Shown here piece by piece: positions 12,269 through 22,879 of a stretch of DNA of 64,000 bases. Position numbers and translations under genes: made by a program. Within the stretch, counting starts at the first letter, position 1, and every line of letters begins with the position of its first letter. The stretch is from Cheilinus undulatus (taxonomy: Eukaryota > Chordata > Actinopteri > Labriformes > Labridae), in NCBI RefSeq assembly GCF_018320785.1, contig NC_054885.1, positions 6,026,921 through 6,090,920 of the forward strand, read 5' to 3'. The notes under the pieces were generated by a model. It worked only from the letters and a program-made list of their open reading frames with translations. It ran no database searches and was not told the origin of the DNA.

Positions 12269-12757
12269 CAGTGTTAATTTTGGCATTTTTAATTTTAGTC
12301 TTAGTTTTAGTCTTTAGATTAAATGTGTTTTAGTCACATTGTAGTAATTTCTATCCTTTTTAGTTTTAGTCTAGTTTTAGTCGACAAAAACTCAAAAACA
12401 TTGTAGTCTAGTTTTAGTCCAAACATTTATTCTCTTGCCTAAATCTGGTACCAGATCATGGTAGTGCTAAACCTGAGGTCCCTGCTTTCTACAACTGAGA
12501 GGCAGAATAGCTACAGATGCATGTTCTTTGACAGATTTATCCACAGGAGAGAAATATCATGGATTTTTAATGTCTGATGAAAACTATGTTACATTTTAGT
12601 CTAGTTTTAGTCATCTTAACAAAAACTAAACTTAGTTTTTGTCAGTTTTAGTCAGCAAAGATCTGTTTTGGTTAGTCTTAGTCTAGTTTTTGTCTTGAAA
12701 AAAAAGGCTGTAGACGGACATTTTTAGTCATAGTTTTAGTCGATGAAATTAACACTG
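12269..12757. mobile_element. hAT-like non-autonomous transposon with perfect 8-bp duplication
   Basis: Termini CAGTGTTAATTTTGGC and (right end) GAAATTAACACTG are inverted repeats. The element is bounded by identical ATTACACC at 12261-12268 and 12758-12765. The 489-bp interior is dominated by TTTTAGTCTAGTTTTAGTC words and has no coding capacity. The intact duplication and CAGTG ends support assignment to the hAT superfamily. Confidence 0.88.
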
Positions 12758-13035
12758 ATTACACCACATACACCATCATATCACATCATATTACACCGTA
12801 CCACATCGCAATGCATCATGCATTATCTTACTGCATCATGCCGAACCCCGCTGCACCGCAACACACCTTACCGAAACTGCACCATATTGCACAATATTGC
12901 AATGTAATGCAACAACACAATGCAACTAAATGCATCACACATACTGTACCATACCTTATTGCACTGCACCATACTGCATGGCGTTGCATTGCATTGATGC
13001 ATTGTTGTGTTGTGGTGCAGTATGGTGCATATTGT
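12758..13035. repeat. Cryptic simple repeat of ATTGCACCACA words, right part
   Basis: Continues the array interrupted at 12268, with CACCATATTGCACAATATTG, CACCATACTGCATGGC and mirrored TTGTGGTGCAGTATGGTGCA. The opposing open frames at 12811-13089 and 12828-13136 (cysteine/histidine-rich) are products of the repeat and are not genes. Confidence 0.6.
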
Positions 13036-13099
13036 ATCATCCTGTGTTTTAGAACCATATCTTTTTGTATTGTATTCAGCTGTACATAGAAAATATAAT

Positions 13100-14280
13100 T
13101 CTCTAATTCAACAGGTACGTGTATGAGTAGAAACAAGCAGACTGCAGGCGGATGGCAGTTTACATCAATGAGAGAAAACTGTACATGAAAATCGTTACCA
13201 TTGGGTTTACTTCAAAGTAAATAATACTGTCAAGTATGACCAGAATAATCATACATCATCGTATGGTCAGTTTAGGTCTTATTCTCAGTCTAAGTTTTAT
13301 TCTTTGATGGTGTTTGCTTATAGCCTACTACACCAGTGAGTGGTTTTAACAGAAGCAGAAGTATCCATTCATGTAGCCATGCATTTGTGAGTGCATGTTA
13401 ACATGCATAAGATACTGCGGTCAGCTTATTTACTATTGTTTATGTATGTGTGCATCATGCATGAGTGTACGAGTATCTGAGATTGTGCAGCATTGCCCTT
13501 GTTGATAGGACACTTACTGTGCAGCTGCAAAAAAACATAGAGTACTTTAAATTAAAGTAAGTGGATGTATACATACATCACATGTAATTACAGGTCAGGT
13601 TGCACACTGTTGTCCAGGGGTCTAGGTGGATCTTTGCAGCCAACAGGTTGGGTTTCAGTTCAGAGCTCTATGGGTGCAGGTGGATGCAGGTTTGCAAAAC
13701 TGGCCTGTGCAGGACTCTATGGTACGGTACAGTATGGTACTGTGATGCAGCATTGTGTATTGTTTACCTGCTTTTAGAATCTTAAAATGCCCTTTAGGCC
13801 AACTTAAAAACACAAAATACTTCTGATGAATAAATTAAAGACCACCTCCATGGAGGTTTTTGAAGAGTTTTAACATTTAAAGAGTGTTTTTCCCACCATT
13901 TTTAACAGTGTTGTTATCAAGATATTAAGGACTTGAAAATAGAGACAGCGAAGTTATGGTTTGATCACTGTTCACAGGATCAACCATCAACAACGTTTAA
14001 CAGGTGAAAACAGAATCTCACATGGACCTGAAACGAGCAGCGGGTCATCTCCTCACGGCAAAGCTAAGAGCTAAAAGCAGGCGTGCTTCGGTTTAGAGGG
14101 ATAAGCTCTGACAAATCCTTCTAGATTGATCTTTGACACCGTCTACCCAGCAGGTTGCACCGCTTCCTAAGAATGGCAGGTATAGAGGGCAGCGGGGGGG
14201 CAGGGGGGATGATGATGAGAACGAGGGCACAGAGAGTCAGGGCAGGGAGGTGGAGAAGATGCTGTTTTCTTGGAGAAGTT
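13100..14280. other. Upstream region of pde6h, nothing coding
   Basis: No exon is supported. A run of CATGCAT/GCATGTTAACATGCAT words occurs at 13370-13480. The interval lies immediately 5' of the pde6h promoter. Confidence 0.4.
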
Positions 14281-14328
14281 TGGCTGACCTTTTCTGCTGA
14301 CCATGTGACTGGAAAGAGGAGGATGTGA

Positions 14329-14351
14329 GGATTAGAGGTGGAGATATAAAA
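14329..14351 (+). promoter_or_regulatory. pde6h: pde6h core promoter: GGATTA site and TATA box
   Basis: TATAAAA at 14345-14351 is followed about 25 bases later by a plausible start near 14375. GGATTA at 14329-14334 matches the core of the CRX/OTX homeodomain site (TAATCC on the other strand), which is known to drive photoreceptor genes. The pairing fits a photoreceptor-restricted promoter. The motif matches are seen; their use is inferred. Confidence 0.6.
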
Positions 14352-14374
14352 GCGAGGATGCAGACAATGCATTT

Positions 14375-14454
14375 CACAAAGTCAAGAGGACAAGAGAAGC
14401 AGACAAGAGAAGCAGCCAAGAGAAGACGTTGAGCACGGCCCTCTGTGACAACAG
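14375..14454 (+). other. pde6h: pde6h non-coding first exon (5' UTR)
   Basis: The GA-rich sequence downstream of the TATA box ends in GACAACAG followed by GTGAGG at 14455, a good splice donor. The next acceptor (TTCTTCTTTCAG) ends at 16250, and the first ATG after it opens the PDE6 gamma frame. The start position is estimated from TATA spacing. Confidence 0.6.
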
Positions 14455-16250
14455 GTGAGGATGCTCTACTGCTGCAGGGAACTGATGGACCTCAATTATT
14501 ACAGCTTTTCATCTACTTTAACGCCATAGCTGCTGCTTTTACATGTTTTAAATACTTGAACCACAACTAAAAAGTAATTTTGGACACTTTTGGACTTTGT
14601 AAGGATAAAAACCAGGATGATTTGAAGCCTAAGAATGAGGATGTCTTTACTTTTTATGTGCGTTTTGCATTGCTGGTGTAAGAGTTAAAATGATGCATGG
14701 GTTTGAAAGAAGTTTGAACAAATAAGAAAGCTGCTATTGAGTGTTTTGTTGTTGATCTATGCTAGAAAAGCAGAAGAATTAGTCAGAAACAGGACTCATT
14801 TGTACATGCAAAATTTGTACGGAAGCCCTAAGAGGACATACTGTCATAGATTTCATCCATTTTCTCAACAAAATGTGCAATTTTCGTTGTTTCTTGAGAT
14901 TCAAACGTATACAACTTATCTTAGGACAACCTCAGGGTGACTTTTTTTTGCTTTGTGAAAGCATATGGAGCCTCAAATGTTTTGTTTTGTCCTGAAAAAC
15001 AAGCAAAAAGGTGATCAGTGTAAAAAAGATTTGGTAAAAAATGTTTTGATGTATGCACCACTTTAGGACTTCTATAAACTTGAAAGCAAGTAAGAAAAAA
15101 AATGCATTTTACTTTATTTATCAACCCTTATTAAAGCCTAAATATTTCAGAGGTTTCTGTCATTTGCAAAGGCATTTAAGTGCGATAAAAAGCACGAGAT
15201 AAACAGGCAAAAATGAGATTTTCTCATAGAAAAACAGTGATATGTTATGGAGATACAAAAGTCTGAGTCTTCTGGTTGTGTTGCAAATAATTTCCACATT
15301 TTTGCAGCATAAAAGCTAAATACGAATCTTTATATTGCTAGTTTAGAGCTAAAGCAAATAGACAGTAGCTATCCAGCAGAACCCATACTGCAAAGAAACC
15401 AAAGAAAGCAATGAAATATTAAAAATGCTGCATGAAATATGTGCAATGCATGGTCAAGAAAGTTTTGCAGGAATGTGCTGGTTCCAAGAAAGATTGCTGC
15501 ATGGCTTGGATTGAGGACAGGTGTCTGCAAAGAGGATTGGCTTTACGGGGCAAAAATTGCAGCAACAGATGGCAGAAACAACAGGTTGAGAAGCTTCACA
15601 AACAAGGACGGGCATTTGAAGGTTCTGCCACCTTAATGAAGATCTGCTGACATCAATTAGGTTGGCACAAAAGTTTGTGTTGCGTAATGTCCCAAACTGG
15701 GTTTTTTCCACCTGTGATGAATTGATGTTAACAGGATTATAAGTGTCGGCAGTCAGCGGAGGAGGGGGGGCAAAGCAGGGTTTAGACGGGATACTGTTCA
15801 GGATCGGGTCTGGGATGGAGACAACAGGGACAGACCAGGGGTTTTGTTCAGGATATTGGAAGAGTTGGATGCAGAAATAATTTGTTGGTGCATCTTCAGT
15901 GTGTCAAATTGAACACTTGAGGAAACCATGCAGCTAAAAGAGAGTGAACCCTGCTGTGATAGATCAAACTCAGTGTTTTAGAGCGAAGTGAAGAATTGAG
16001 GTTGTGTTCACGTGGCGTCCTGTTGTTGAAGGAGGGCAATTAGTCTGCTGTGGATCAGAGTGGGATTACAGCTAATCTGGCTGTTTAACCTGATCTGCAT
16101 AATCTGCAGTGATTGGCATTGAGAACAGAAAGGAAACAGGATTACCAGAGGCCAGCAGAGACAGAGGCGGACAGGACAAAAGGGGAACATGTGATCTTTA
16201 ATGGGATGAACCTTTGGAAAAAACGACATCATATTGTGTTCTTCTTTCAG
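14455..16250 (+). other. pde6h: pde6h intron 1
   Basis: Runs from donor GTGAGG to acceptor CTTCTTTCAG. No other exon is visible. Near 15657 TTAGGTTGGCACAAAAGTTT resembles a mariner terminal repeat, but no partner end was found. Confidence 0.6.
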
Positions 16251-16408
16251 AGACTCTCAGCAGAAATGAACGCAAGCCCCCCTGCAGGAAGCGCCCTGGC
16301 ACCTGGTGGAGCCACCGGACCCACCACCCCAAAGAAGGGCCCACCCAAGTTCAAGCAGAGGCAGACCCGTACATTCAAGAGCAAGGCTCCCAAGCCAGGC
16401 CAGAAGGG
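16251..16408 (+). CDS. pde6h: pde6h exon 2 (first coding exon)
   Basis: Acceptor TTCTTTCAG ends at 16250. Fifteen untranslated bases precede the ATG at 16266, and no upstream in-frame ATG lies within the exon. Donor GTAAAC follows at 16409. It encodes the N-terminus and the polycationic core, ending in phase 2. Confidence 0.93.
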
Positions 16409-18345
16409 GTAAACGAAACAAACATTTACTTTTTTATTTTGTCATGTAAAGTCTTCTTCATTAGAATGCCCTGGCTGAGACAGACAACAGCACATTTAAT
16501 AGAGCAATTACAAAATAGAGATCAACAAGTCCTAGGTCATGGAGTGGAAAGTCATTAGTCAAAGCATCTAGGACCTGATGCATCGTCTGCCAACACCTTT
16601 AATCTACTAAAAAGATTTAGAGAGGTCTCCAAGAAACAAATCCTCCTGCAGCAGACCTCAAGCAGCATAGTCCATTTCAAGCCAACCTTGCAAGGTAACC
16701 TTGCAAAACAGATGGACTGGCCAGATTCCATGTTTGTTATCAGGTGGATCCATCTCGAAAGCTTCAGTCTTAATCGTTTTTCCTGAACCAATCAGCATCA
16801 TTTAAGGAGAATGAGGCAGTAGCTACAGGTGTGGTTTTAGTTGAAGTGACTGCAAGCATAGCCGGTTGAGATTAGCATGGATGCACCTATAGCGGCAGTT
16901 TTTTTTCCCCCAATGCAGTTTTGTCAATGAGCCGTGGAGTTTAGGCTATAGTTCCAACACTTTTCAAATGATTAAAACTACACAGGTATGAAGCAGGCAG
17001 GCAAAGTTTTGACTTGTAAATAAGGATATGTCAATAATTTAGTCTCCAGTGGTCAACAAAGGCAAGCCAAATCAATCATAAAGTACTGAAGGCCTTGAGA
17101 TTGTAATGAACCTCAGTGCCTCATGATTTATAAAGACTTGAGGCATTGAGAAGATTTATGCATACATAAAACATTAACATAGTCGATCAGAGGCATAAAA
17201 GTGGCAGCAGTGAGTCTATTTTAAAAGCTAAAGGAAAAAGAACTTCCTAAAAAGGTGCTGAATGTAAACTTGAAAGAAAATGAATAATCAGTTAAGGCAT
17301 CTGAGGCATTTGTAGGAACATTCATGCAGCTTTAAAGGCCTTTTGTAGGAGACAGATAGTCTGTCGCTGTATAGGAGTAGATAATAAACCACAGTATCAT
17401 CTGCGTACAAGGATAAACTGTTGTTAAAATGAAAGTGGTAGCAAGATTGAGCCCTGTGGTGGCACTTTTAAGACATTTAAAGGTAAAGATTTCAGCTAGT
17501 GTTGTTCCCAGGAGTCTAGTTTCCCATTGTAATAAATGCGAAATATAACTACAGTTAGCCGACTAGTCCAAATTCAAATCAATTTTTAACTTAAAAGCAG
17601 ATTCCCGTACAGCTTTATAAGCCTTTAGTAGAGGACAGATAGCCTGCTGCTGTATATAAGTAGGCCAGTAGATAACAGTATCATCTGCATATAAGAGATA
17701 TTTCCATTGGGAATAACGGACCGAAACCGTTGATAAAATAACTGTGGTCCCAAGAGTGAGCCTTGTGGTACACCATATTTAACAAAAAGACATTTAGAGT
17801 TAGATCTTTCAGTGCTAGGGGTGTTCCTAAGCATCTAATTTCACATCCGATTAATGCAAAAACACAAAATATTGTATTCAGCTGACTGGACTGAAGTCAA
17901 ATACATTTTAACTCACAAATAGAGTCCTGTACAGCTCTAAAGACATTTTGTAGAGAACATAGCCTGTTGCTGTATAGGAGTAGAACATTAAATCTAGTAT
18001 CATCTGCATAAAAGAGAAATATGGATTTGGAATATTATGACCAATACTGTTCATACATGTGAAAGTAGTTGTTGTCCCAAGAGTAAACCCTGTGGTACCC
18101 CACTGCTGTGAGTTATAAAAAATTACCAACAAATCGACTATTCTGATAGACCAGCTTACACCATGGTTCTTTGATTCCAACAGTCTTCTACAGTACTTGA
18201 CTGGCCTCTTTATTCTCTCTCCTGCAGCTTTGGTGACGACATCCCCGGCATGGAGGGTCTTGGCACAGACATCACAGTGGTGTGCCCATGGGAAGCCTTT
18301 GGCGACATGGAGCTCAGCGACTTGGCCAAATACGGCATCATCTAA
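16266..18345 (+). CDS. pde6h: Cone PDE6 gamma inhibitory subunit (PDE6H type), two coding exons
   Basis: Coding exons are 16266-16408 and 18228-18345; the junction splits a glycine codon (GG|C) and gives 86 aa. The product inhibits the cGMP phosphodiesterase catalytic dimer of photoreceptor outer segments and is displaced by GTP-bound transducin in phototransduction. All family landmarks are present: a variable N-terminus (about residues 1-18), the proline/lysine-rich [16 protein letters not shown] core (about 25-40, the polycationic region that binds catalytic subunits and transducin), and the conserved C-terminal half [19 protein letters not shown] through DLAKYGII, which plugs the active site. 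Length matches the family (83-87 aa). [11 protein letters not shown] and the N-terminus fit the cone (PDE6H) rather than rod (PDE6G) paralogue. The rod/cone assignment is inferred from residues and needs a tree; the family call is secure. Confidence 0.96.
16440..16810 (-). mobile_element. Non-autonomous element (CTTTGCAAGATGGATC family), inverted copy in pde6h intron 2
   Basis: Reverse complement of 16660-16800 gives GATGGATCCACCTGATAACA, then AAACATGGAATCTGG and TCTGTTTTGCAAGG, matching the copies near 5060-5130 and 46590-46650. The left limit is uncertain. Confidence 0.55.
17300..18135 (-). repeat. Three tandem copies of a LINE reverse-transcriptase core fragment
   Basis: On the minus strand each unit carries the reverse-transcriptase palm motifs: a PQGSxLGP-like segment and the catalytic YADDT. 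The YADDT codons lie at about 17394-17408, 17678-17692 and 17997-18011, giving spacings of 284 and 319 bp. Flanking text is conserved between units (AGCCTGCTGCTGTATA, GTATCATCTGC, CCAAGAGTGAGCC, CTTTAGTAGAGGACAGATAG). The middle unit is best preserved ([13 protein letters not shown] at about 17720-17770). The copies differ from one another and are individually broken, so no complete LINE protein exists. The motif order resembles the L2/CR1/Rex1 group. The array lies antisense within pde6h intron 2. Confidence 0.8.
18228..18345 (+). CDS. pde6h: pde6h exon 3 (last coding exon)
   Basis: Acceptor TCTCTCCTGCAG ends at 18227. The exon encodes the inhibitory C-terminus beginning at [10 protein letters not shown], and stops with TAA at 18343-18345. 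Confidence 0.96.
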
Positions 18346-19215
18346 ACCTGCTGCCTCCAGCCTTCCTCGCCTGCCTGAACCTCTCCGTCTCATCTCCCCC
18401 ACCTTACACTCACCCTACCTCAGCCCGGCATGCCGTGATAAGGCTGCTGGGACGCCCCCTAATGTCCTCTCGTCTATCTACCTCGAGCTCAACTCCACTA
18501 AGTGGATGGAGAGCATAATAATGTTCTTATTTTTATTTTATTATATGATACTGTTTAAAGTATATATACTTGAACTGAGAAGACGAGAAAACTCCCTCCA
18601 CGTACCTTCTCCCCGTTCCTTTCCTCCATCTAAAATAGTCCTCTCCTCACTTCTCCTCCCCTTCATTTGGACTCCGCCTCTCTCTCTCCCTTCAACACTC
18701 CTCACCCCGGGCTATGGACGCAAGCAAACACTGGTTAACACTAGCTTGGATTTGCTTCTAGCGGTCTATTAAAGTGTACATATATTGTTGTCAGTGTTGA
18801 ACCTTTAAACCTTATCTTCTGTCCCACCTTTTTTATTCCTACCCTCTTTTATTTTGCATTGTATTTCTAAAATTCTGCACAAGGTCGCTGTAAACACCAG
18901 GGGATGCAAGGAGAGCGTGCAAACATGCTGTAGCAGTTAAAAGTACAATGCACTTTGACATTTTCATGGAGGATGAACTCCTTTCTCTCCCATCCGTCTC
19001 TCTCTCTCTCCTTGCTGCTATCTGAACCCTCTGTAGTGAACATGAATACATGTAAGCTAAACGCTCTGTGTCGCAAGTGCAAGTATATCACAGAAAATGT
19101 ACTGTGAGCTGGTTGTCCTGATAGCTGCAGTAAAATGTGTTTATTTTTAGTACTCCTGTTGTCCGGGTCTTCATTTCTACCGCTTGAAGTGGAATAAATG
19201 GAAAAATGAGGGGGA
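18346..19215 (+). terminator. pde6h: pde6h 3' UTR and poly(A) signal
   Basis: Non-coding sequence follows the stop codon, with a pyrimidine-rich CTCCC first part. AATAAA occurs at 19193-19198 and is the first good poly(A) signal reached; cleavage would fall about 15-20 bases further. An earlier site cannot be excluded. Confidence 0.55.
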
Positions 19216-19779
19216 ACATCAGTGGCAAAAAAAAAATCTCTGAACTCATAACAGAGCCATTAACATGACAGACTGTTATGACAGGTTTCATGGAGGTAAC
19301 CGACCAATCATCACGGCTGTAGTGATGATGCTGGAAGGAAGTGGGCGGGCATAATATAATATTAAATGATCAATGATACCCGAGTTTAGGGCGAAGGATT
19401 AAGATGCATACTCACTAGGTTGCTAAAGTGTGTTTCCAATTCCAAAAAAGTTGGGGCGCTGAGTAAAATGTAAATAAAAACAGAACACAGTGATTGTTAA
19501 ATCTCATAAACCCATATTTTATCCACAATAGAACATAAACAACATATCAGATGTTAAACTGAGACATTTGAAAACTTCATGAAAATTATTAGCTTCAAGT
19601 TCCACCATTGTTATTTCTTCTTGGTGTCTCACTAGAGCTACGCATCGGGTAGTGACAGCAACACTGCCCCCACGATTTCCGGTGGTACTGCTCCGTTTGG
19701 CCCGTATCCGTAAGCTTTATGGAAACGTGCAGAAATACAGACAAAATGAATGCAGAGCACGGACAGAAGGCTCTGTCCA

Positions 19780-19968
19780 TGTCCGTTTTGAGCAGAAATG
19801 GGCCTTAAGGCATGAGCCATGTACGCGGGCAGCCCAGGTTTGATTACGGTCTATGGCCCTTTGCCACATGTCTCTTCCCACTCTCATCCCATTTCCAACT
19901 CTATCCACTTTCCTCCTCTGTCAAATAAAGGCACTAAACAGCCCAAAAATAAACCATAAAAAAAAGAA
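19780..19968 (+). mobile_element. tRNA-derived SINE inserted in the Tc1-like element
   Basis: Same family as 9790-9978: CATGTACGCGGGCAGCCC, B-box-like GGTTTGATTACGG, GCCCTTTGCCACATGTCTCT, CAATAAAGG-like TCAAATAAAGGCACTAAACA and an A-rich tail ending near 19968. The A-box end is poorly preserved. It sits inside the Tc1-like element, so it is younger than that element. Confidence 0.7.
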
Positions 19969-20479
19969 ATCTCTATGAGCAAGGGACTCGGCTGAAGGTC
20001 ATTATTGGAAGCTCATCTTTGGGCCCTCAGGAGTCACTGCATTAAAAAATAGGCATGCTGCCTCAGGAACACTTCCAGAAATCATTGTCTGTCAACACAG
20101 TTGGCCATGCCATCCACAAATGACAGTTAATGCTGGATCATGAGCAGAGGAGGCTGTCAGTGATCATAAACTGGAGGCTCGGGACCCATATCAGGCACCC
20201 CATAGCTTCCCATCCAGCTCTCCAGATTACTAAACTCAGAAAATGTGCAGAAGATAAAAGATTCTGTGTTTTTCAGGGTATTGTTTATCGTCACAGCTAA
20301 AAGCTCAGCCCAAAAAAGATCATTATTCCTGATAGTTTTAGCAAGAATGACTTCATATTTGATCCATTATTAAAAAATATGATGCAAGATAAAAACAGAC
20401 TCAGTACTTCAGACCAGATTAAACCTGCTATGTAAGATTTCCACTCAAAAAGTCAAAACAAAAGGTCTGTTTATTGCAA

Positions 20480-20665
20480 TTGTTTTTTTACCAGTCACAA
20501 CACAGCATGTAAGTATCAAACCCGGTGATAGACAACATGACAGCCTCAGATATCTAGCTCATATGGGTGGCTGCAGTCTGGCGATAGGAACTTCACTGTT
20601 ATTGCCTGAAAAATTACTTTAAAATAGTAATACTACTACAGAAATATGTTAATTAGAGCAAAATG
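20480..20665 (+). repeat. Dispersed repeat (GTGGCTGCAGTC block), second copy at 49740-49900
   Basis: ACAACATGACAG, GGTGGCTGCAGTCTGG, GCCTGAAAAATTA and AAATATGTTAATTAG recur in the same order at 49740-49890 (AACATGACAG, GTGGCTGGCTGCAG, GCCTGAAAATTATG, AGTATGTTAATTAG). It separates two transposase remnants of the Tc1-like element and is therefore a later insertion. Confidence 0.6.
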
Positions 20666-20776
20666 TTCATCTCTGCATCTCTGATGGTATGGGGTTGCAT
20701 TAGTGCCTATGGTGTTGGTAGCTTACACATCTGGAAAGGAACTGTCAATACTGAAAAGTAGAGAGTGGTTTTAGTG

Positions 20777-21489
20777 CAGTGTCACTCAACCAAAGAGCCA
20801 AATTATTGAAAAATACATTTGTAAGAGCCACAATCTAAGTGGTGAAAAGTGGGTGGAAGTGGCAATAAAAAATAAGTTAAAGCTGGCAAAATAGGTGAAA
20901 AAGCTGCAAAATTGTGGCCAAACTGGGTGAACAGGGGTAAACTACGCTGACAATGGCAAAAACTGGGTGAAAAGTGACAAAAAATGTGGAGAAAAAGTGA
21001 CCAAAAAATGACTTACAGGTGGCAATAATGGTAAAAGCAGCAAAAACATGGCAAAAGAGAGTGAAAAATAACTAAAATTGGCAAAAAGGTAGAGAAAAAA
21101 TGAGCAAAAAATAACTAAAATTGGCAAAGAGCAGCAAAAAGGTGAGGAAACATGGGAAAAGTGGCATGTAATGGCAAGAGGCACCTTAAATGGGCAAAAA
21201 GTGGCAACAAAAGTGAAAAAAGTTGCAATTTGCAAAAAGCCGGATAAAAGAGGCAAACACTGGTGAAAAGGGGCGAATTGGGATTTAAGTGGCAAAAAAA
21301 TTACAAATAAAGGCAATGGAAATATAAAGACAAAAAAATAAAGGTTGACAATTAAAGCCTGATGTACAAATTTGGGAAAATGTGGATAGTGTGGATAATT
21401 CTGAGGTCAAAGTTTCCCTTCTTTATGGTTTTCCAGGGGAATAATATTTCAAATTAAGACATAAAAGATCCACACGTTGAGTGTCACTG
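20777..21489 (+). mobile_element. hAT-like non-autonomous transposon with internal minisatellite, copy in Tc1-like element
   Basis: Left end CAGTGTCACTCAACCAAAGA and right end ACACGTTGAGTGTCACTG are inverted repeats. Flanks TTTTAGTG (20769-20776) and CTTTAGAG (21490-21497) agree at 6 of 8, a decayed target duplication. The left third (GAGCCACAATCTAAGTGGTG, AAAGTGGGTGG) and the GGCAAAAAGTGGCAA interior match 48511-49142 closely. No transposase is encoded. Confidence 0.82.
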
Positions 21490-21625
21490 CTTTAGAGCAA
21501 CATATGCTCCCATCTAGACAGCGTATCTTTCAGGGAAGGCCTGGACTGTTCCAGCAAACCACATACCGCATCCATCACAACAGCATGGCTTCACAGGAGA
21601 AGAGTCTGGTAGCTGAGCTTCCCAG

Positions 21626-22135
21626 ATGTGTGAAAGCTTCAATAGGAAACGTTTGAGAAAAGGCAGAGGCTTTGAAAAAAACTCAGAGTGTGATTGGGTG
21701 AACGCTCTGTCTGTCACATCTCTACAGGCCAATCAGAGCAACGTAGCCGCTATCGAGGAATAATGCGAAACATGGCGATTATAGACAGTAAGTACTCGAC
21801 TTTTGTCGTTTTTGAAAAGCAAACAGCTCACTGCTGTTCTTTTTTCTTCTTCTAAAAATGAAATGTTGTCAAGTTCTGATAAAACTGGCGCTTTAGCAGG
21901 ATCCAGGCTAGGCTCTTCCACTATAATTGCACCGGCCTCTCACTGCTGCTTGTTTACGTCACGACTCTGCTGCGCCTGAAAGTACTTTCCCTCGTCATTG
22001 ATTGGTCCTGTCACTTTCTAACCGGGGCCGAAACGGTTTAGATGGGAGCTTTGCAAGATGGATTCACCGGTAAAAAAAACAAGGAAACAGGCGTATACAT
22101 CTGCTTTGCAAGATTAGGCCTGTGAAAAGCTTTAA
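21626..22135. other. Insertion within the Tc1-like element, class unclear
   Basis: This segment replaces the last part of the transposase. It contains GGAGCTTTGCAAGATGGATTC at 22047-22067 and TCTGCTTTGCAAGATTAG near 22101, hallmarks of the element family seen at 4.8-5.1 and 46.4-46.7 kb. The long minus-strand open frames here lack recognisable domains. Confidence 0.45.
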
Positions 22136-22309
22136 CCAATTCCAATGAGCTCATATTTTCTTGAAATGGTCAAATGTCTCAGTTTCAACATCTGATATGT
22201 TTTTTATGTTCTATTATGGATAAAATATGGGTTTATGAGGTCAGTGCATTCTGTTTTTAATTTACATTTTGCACAGTGTCCCAGCTTTTTTGGATTTGGA
22301 TTACACATA

Positions 22310-22840
22310 GTACCACCCTAAATGGCCGGTATAGAGTGACCCAGCATTTGGAGAAAGACTGCTGACAGAGGCCGATGTGATTGCCTCAGATAATGACGTG
22401 CTTATTTTTCTCTGGTATGGAGTACAGAAGCTGATACTGCTGTTGCATCTACGTAGACTGTGCATAGACTCTCTCTCCAAAAAAAGAGAAACTTGATGAT
22501 TAATCAGATAAATATCTGCCCCGTCTGTGTTCCCCCCCCACAGCGTGGATTTAGAGTTGCAGAATGATTGCAGATCCATCCACACACGCCCTGTAAACCT
22601 CCTGCATGTTCAGGCCTGACCTGAGGTGTTGCGTTTCGGCTTGTTAAACACAACAGCCAAAAGCTGCCTCTATTCTCAATGCCACTCTCCCTCAGGTAAA
22701 CTCACCTATTCCAAGTGTTGTTGCTCTGATTTACCTGTAACTAAGGTGACGTCCCGCACTTTTTCTGAATCCTGCTGAGGCTCAGGTGAGTCACATGGAC
22801 TCTCCCTAAAAAGAATCCTGCACCCCACCCTAATCGAGCG
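22310..22840. other. Intergenic, no gene recognised
   Basis: No supported exon. Sequence complexity is ordinary and no repeat end is visible. Confidence 0.4.
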
Positions 22841-22879
22841 AGACTTTGGCAAAGATGTCACAGTCGGTCCAGACTCTCC

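Larger units (their letters stand above)
19430..22303 (+). mobile_element. Tc1-like transposon, disrupted by nested insertions
   Basis: Left terminal arm (19430-19608: CCAATTCCAAAAAAGTTGGG then CATAAACCCATATTTTATCC) and right arm (22136-22303: CAACATCTGATATGTTTTTT, GTGTCCCAGCTTTTTTGGAT) are long inverted repeats of the family seen whole at 27901-28871. Between them lie plus-strand transposase remnants at about 19990-20150 (GAACACTTCCAGAAATCATT), 20682-20765 (reads LMVWGCISAYG) and 21490-21625 (GCAACATATGCTCCCATC), separated by a SINE, a dispersed GGCTGCAG-type repeat, a hAT-like element and a further insertion. The transposase is dead. Confidence 0.8.

Noticed and set aside
12811-13136. Two opposing cysteine/histidine-rich open frames
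   Set aside because: Artefacts of the ATTGCACCACA cryptic simple repeat; not zinc-finger proteins.
15650-15690. TTAGGTTGGCACAAAAGTTT as a mariner terminal repeat
   Set aside because: The match is suggestive, but no partner end or transposase remnant was found within 2 kb.
17908-18402. 164-residue minus-strand open frame across pde6h exon 3
   Set aside because: It is the shadow of the conserved pde6h exon joined to the third LINE fragment; only LINE motifs are recognisable.
18197-18772. 191-residue plus-strand open frame overlapping pde6h exon 3
   Set aside because: Reads the pde6h exon in a wrong frame and continues into its UTR; the correct frame is established by homology.
20942-21316. 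124-residue minus-strand hydrophobic open frame
   Set aside because: Same hAT-interior repeat artefact; no real membrane protein.
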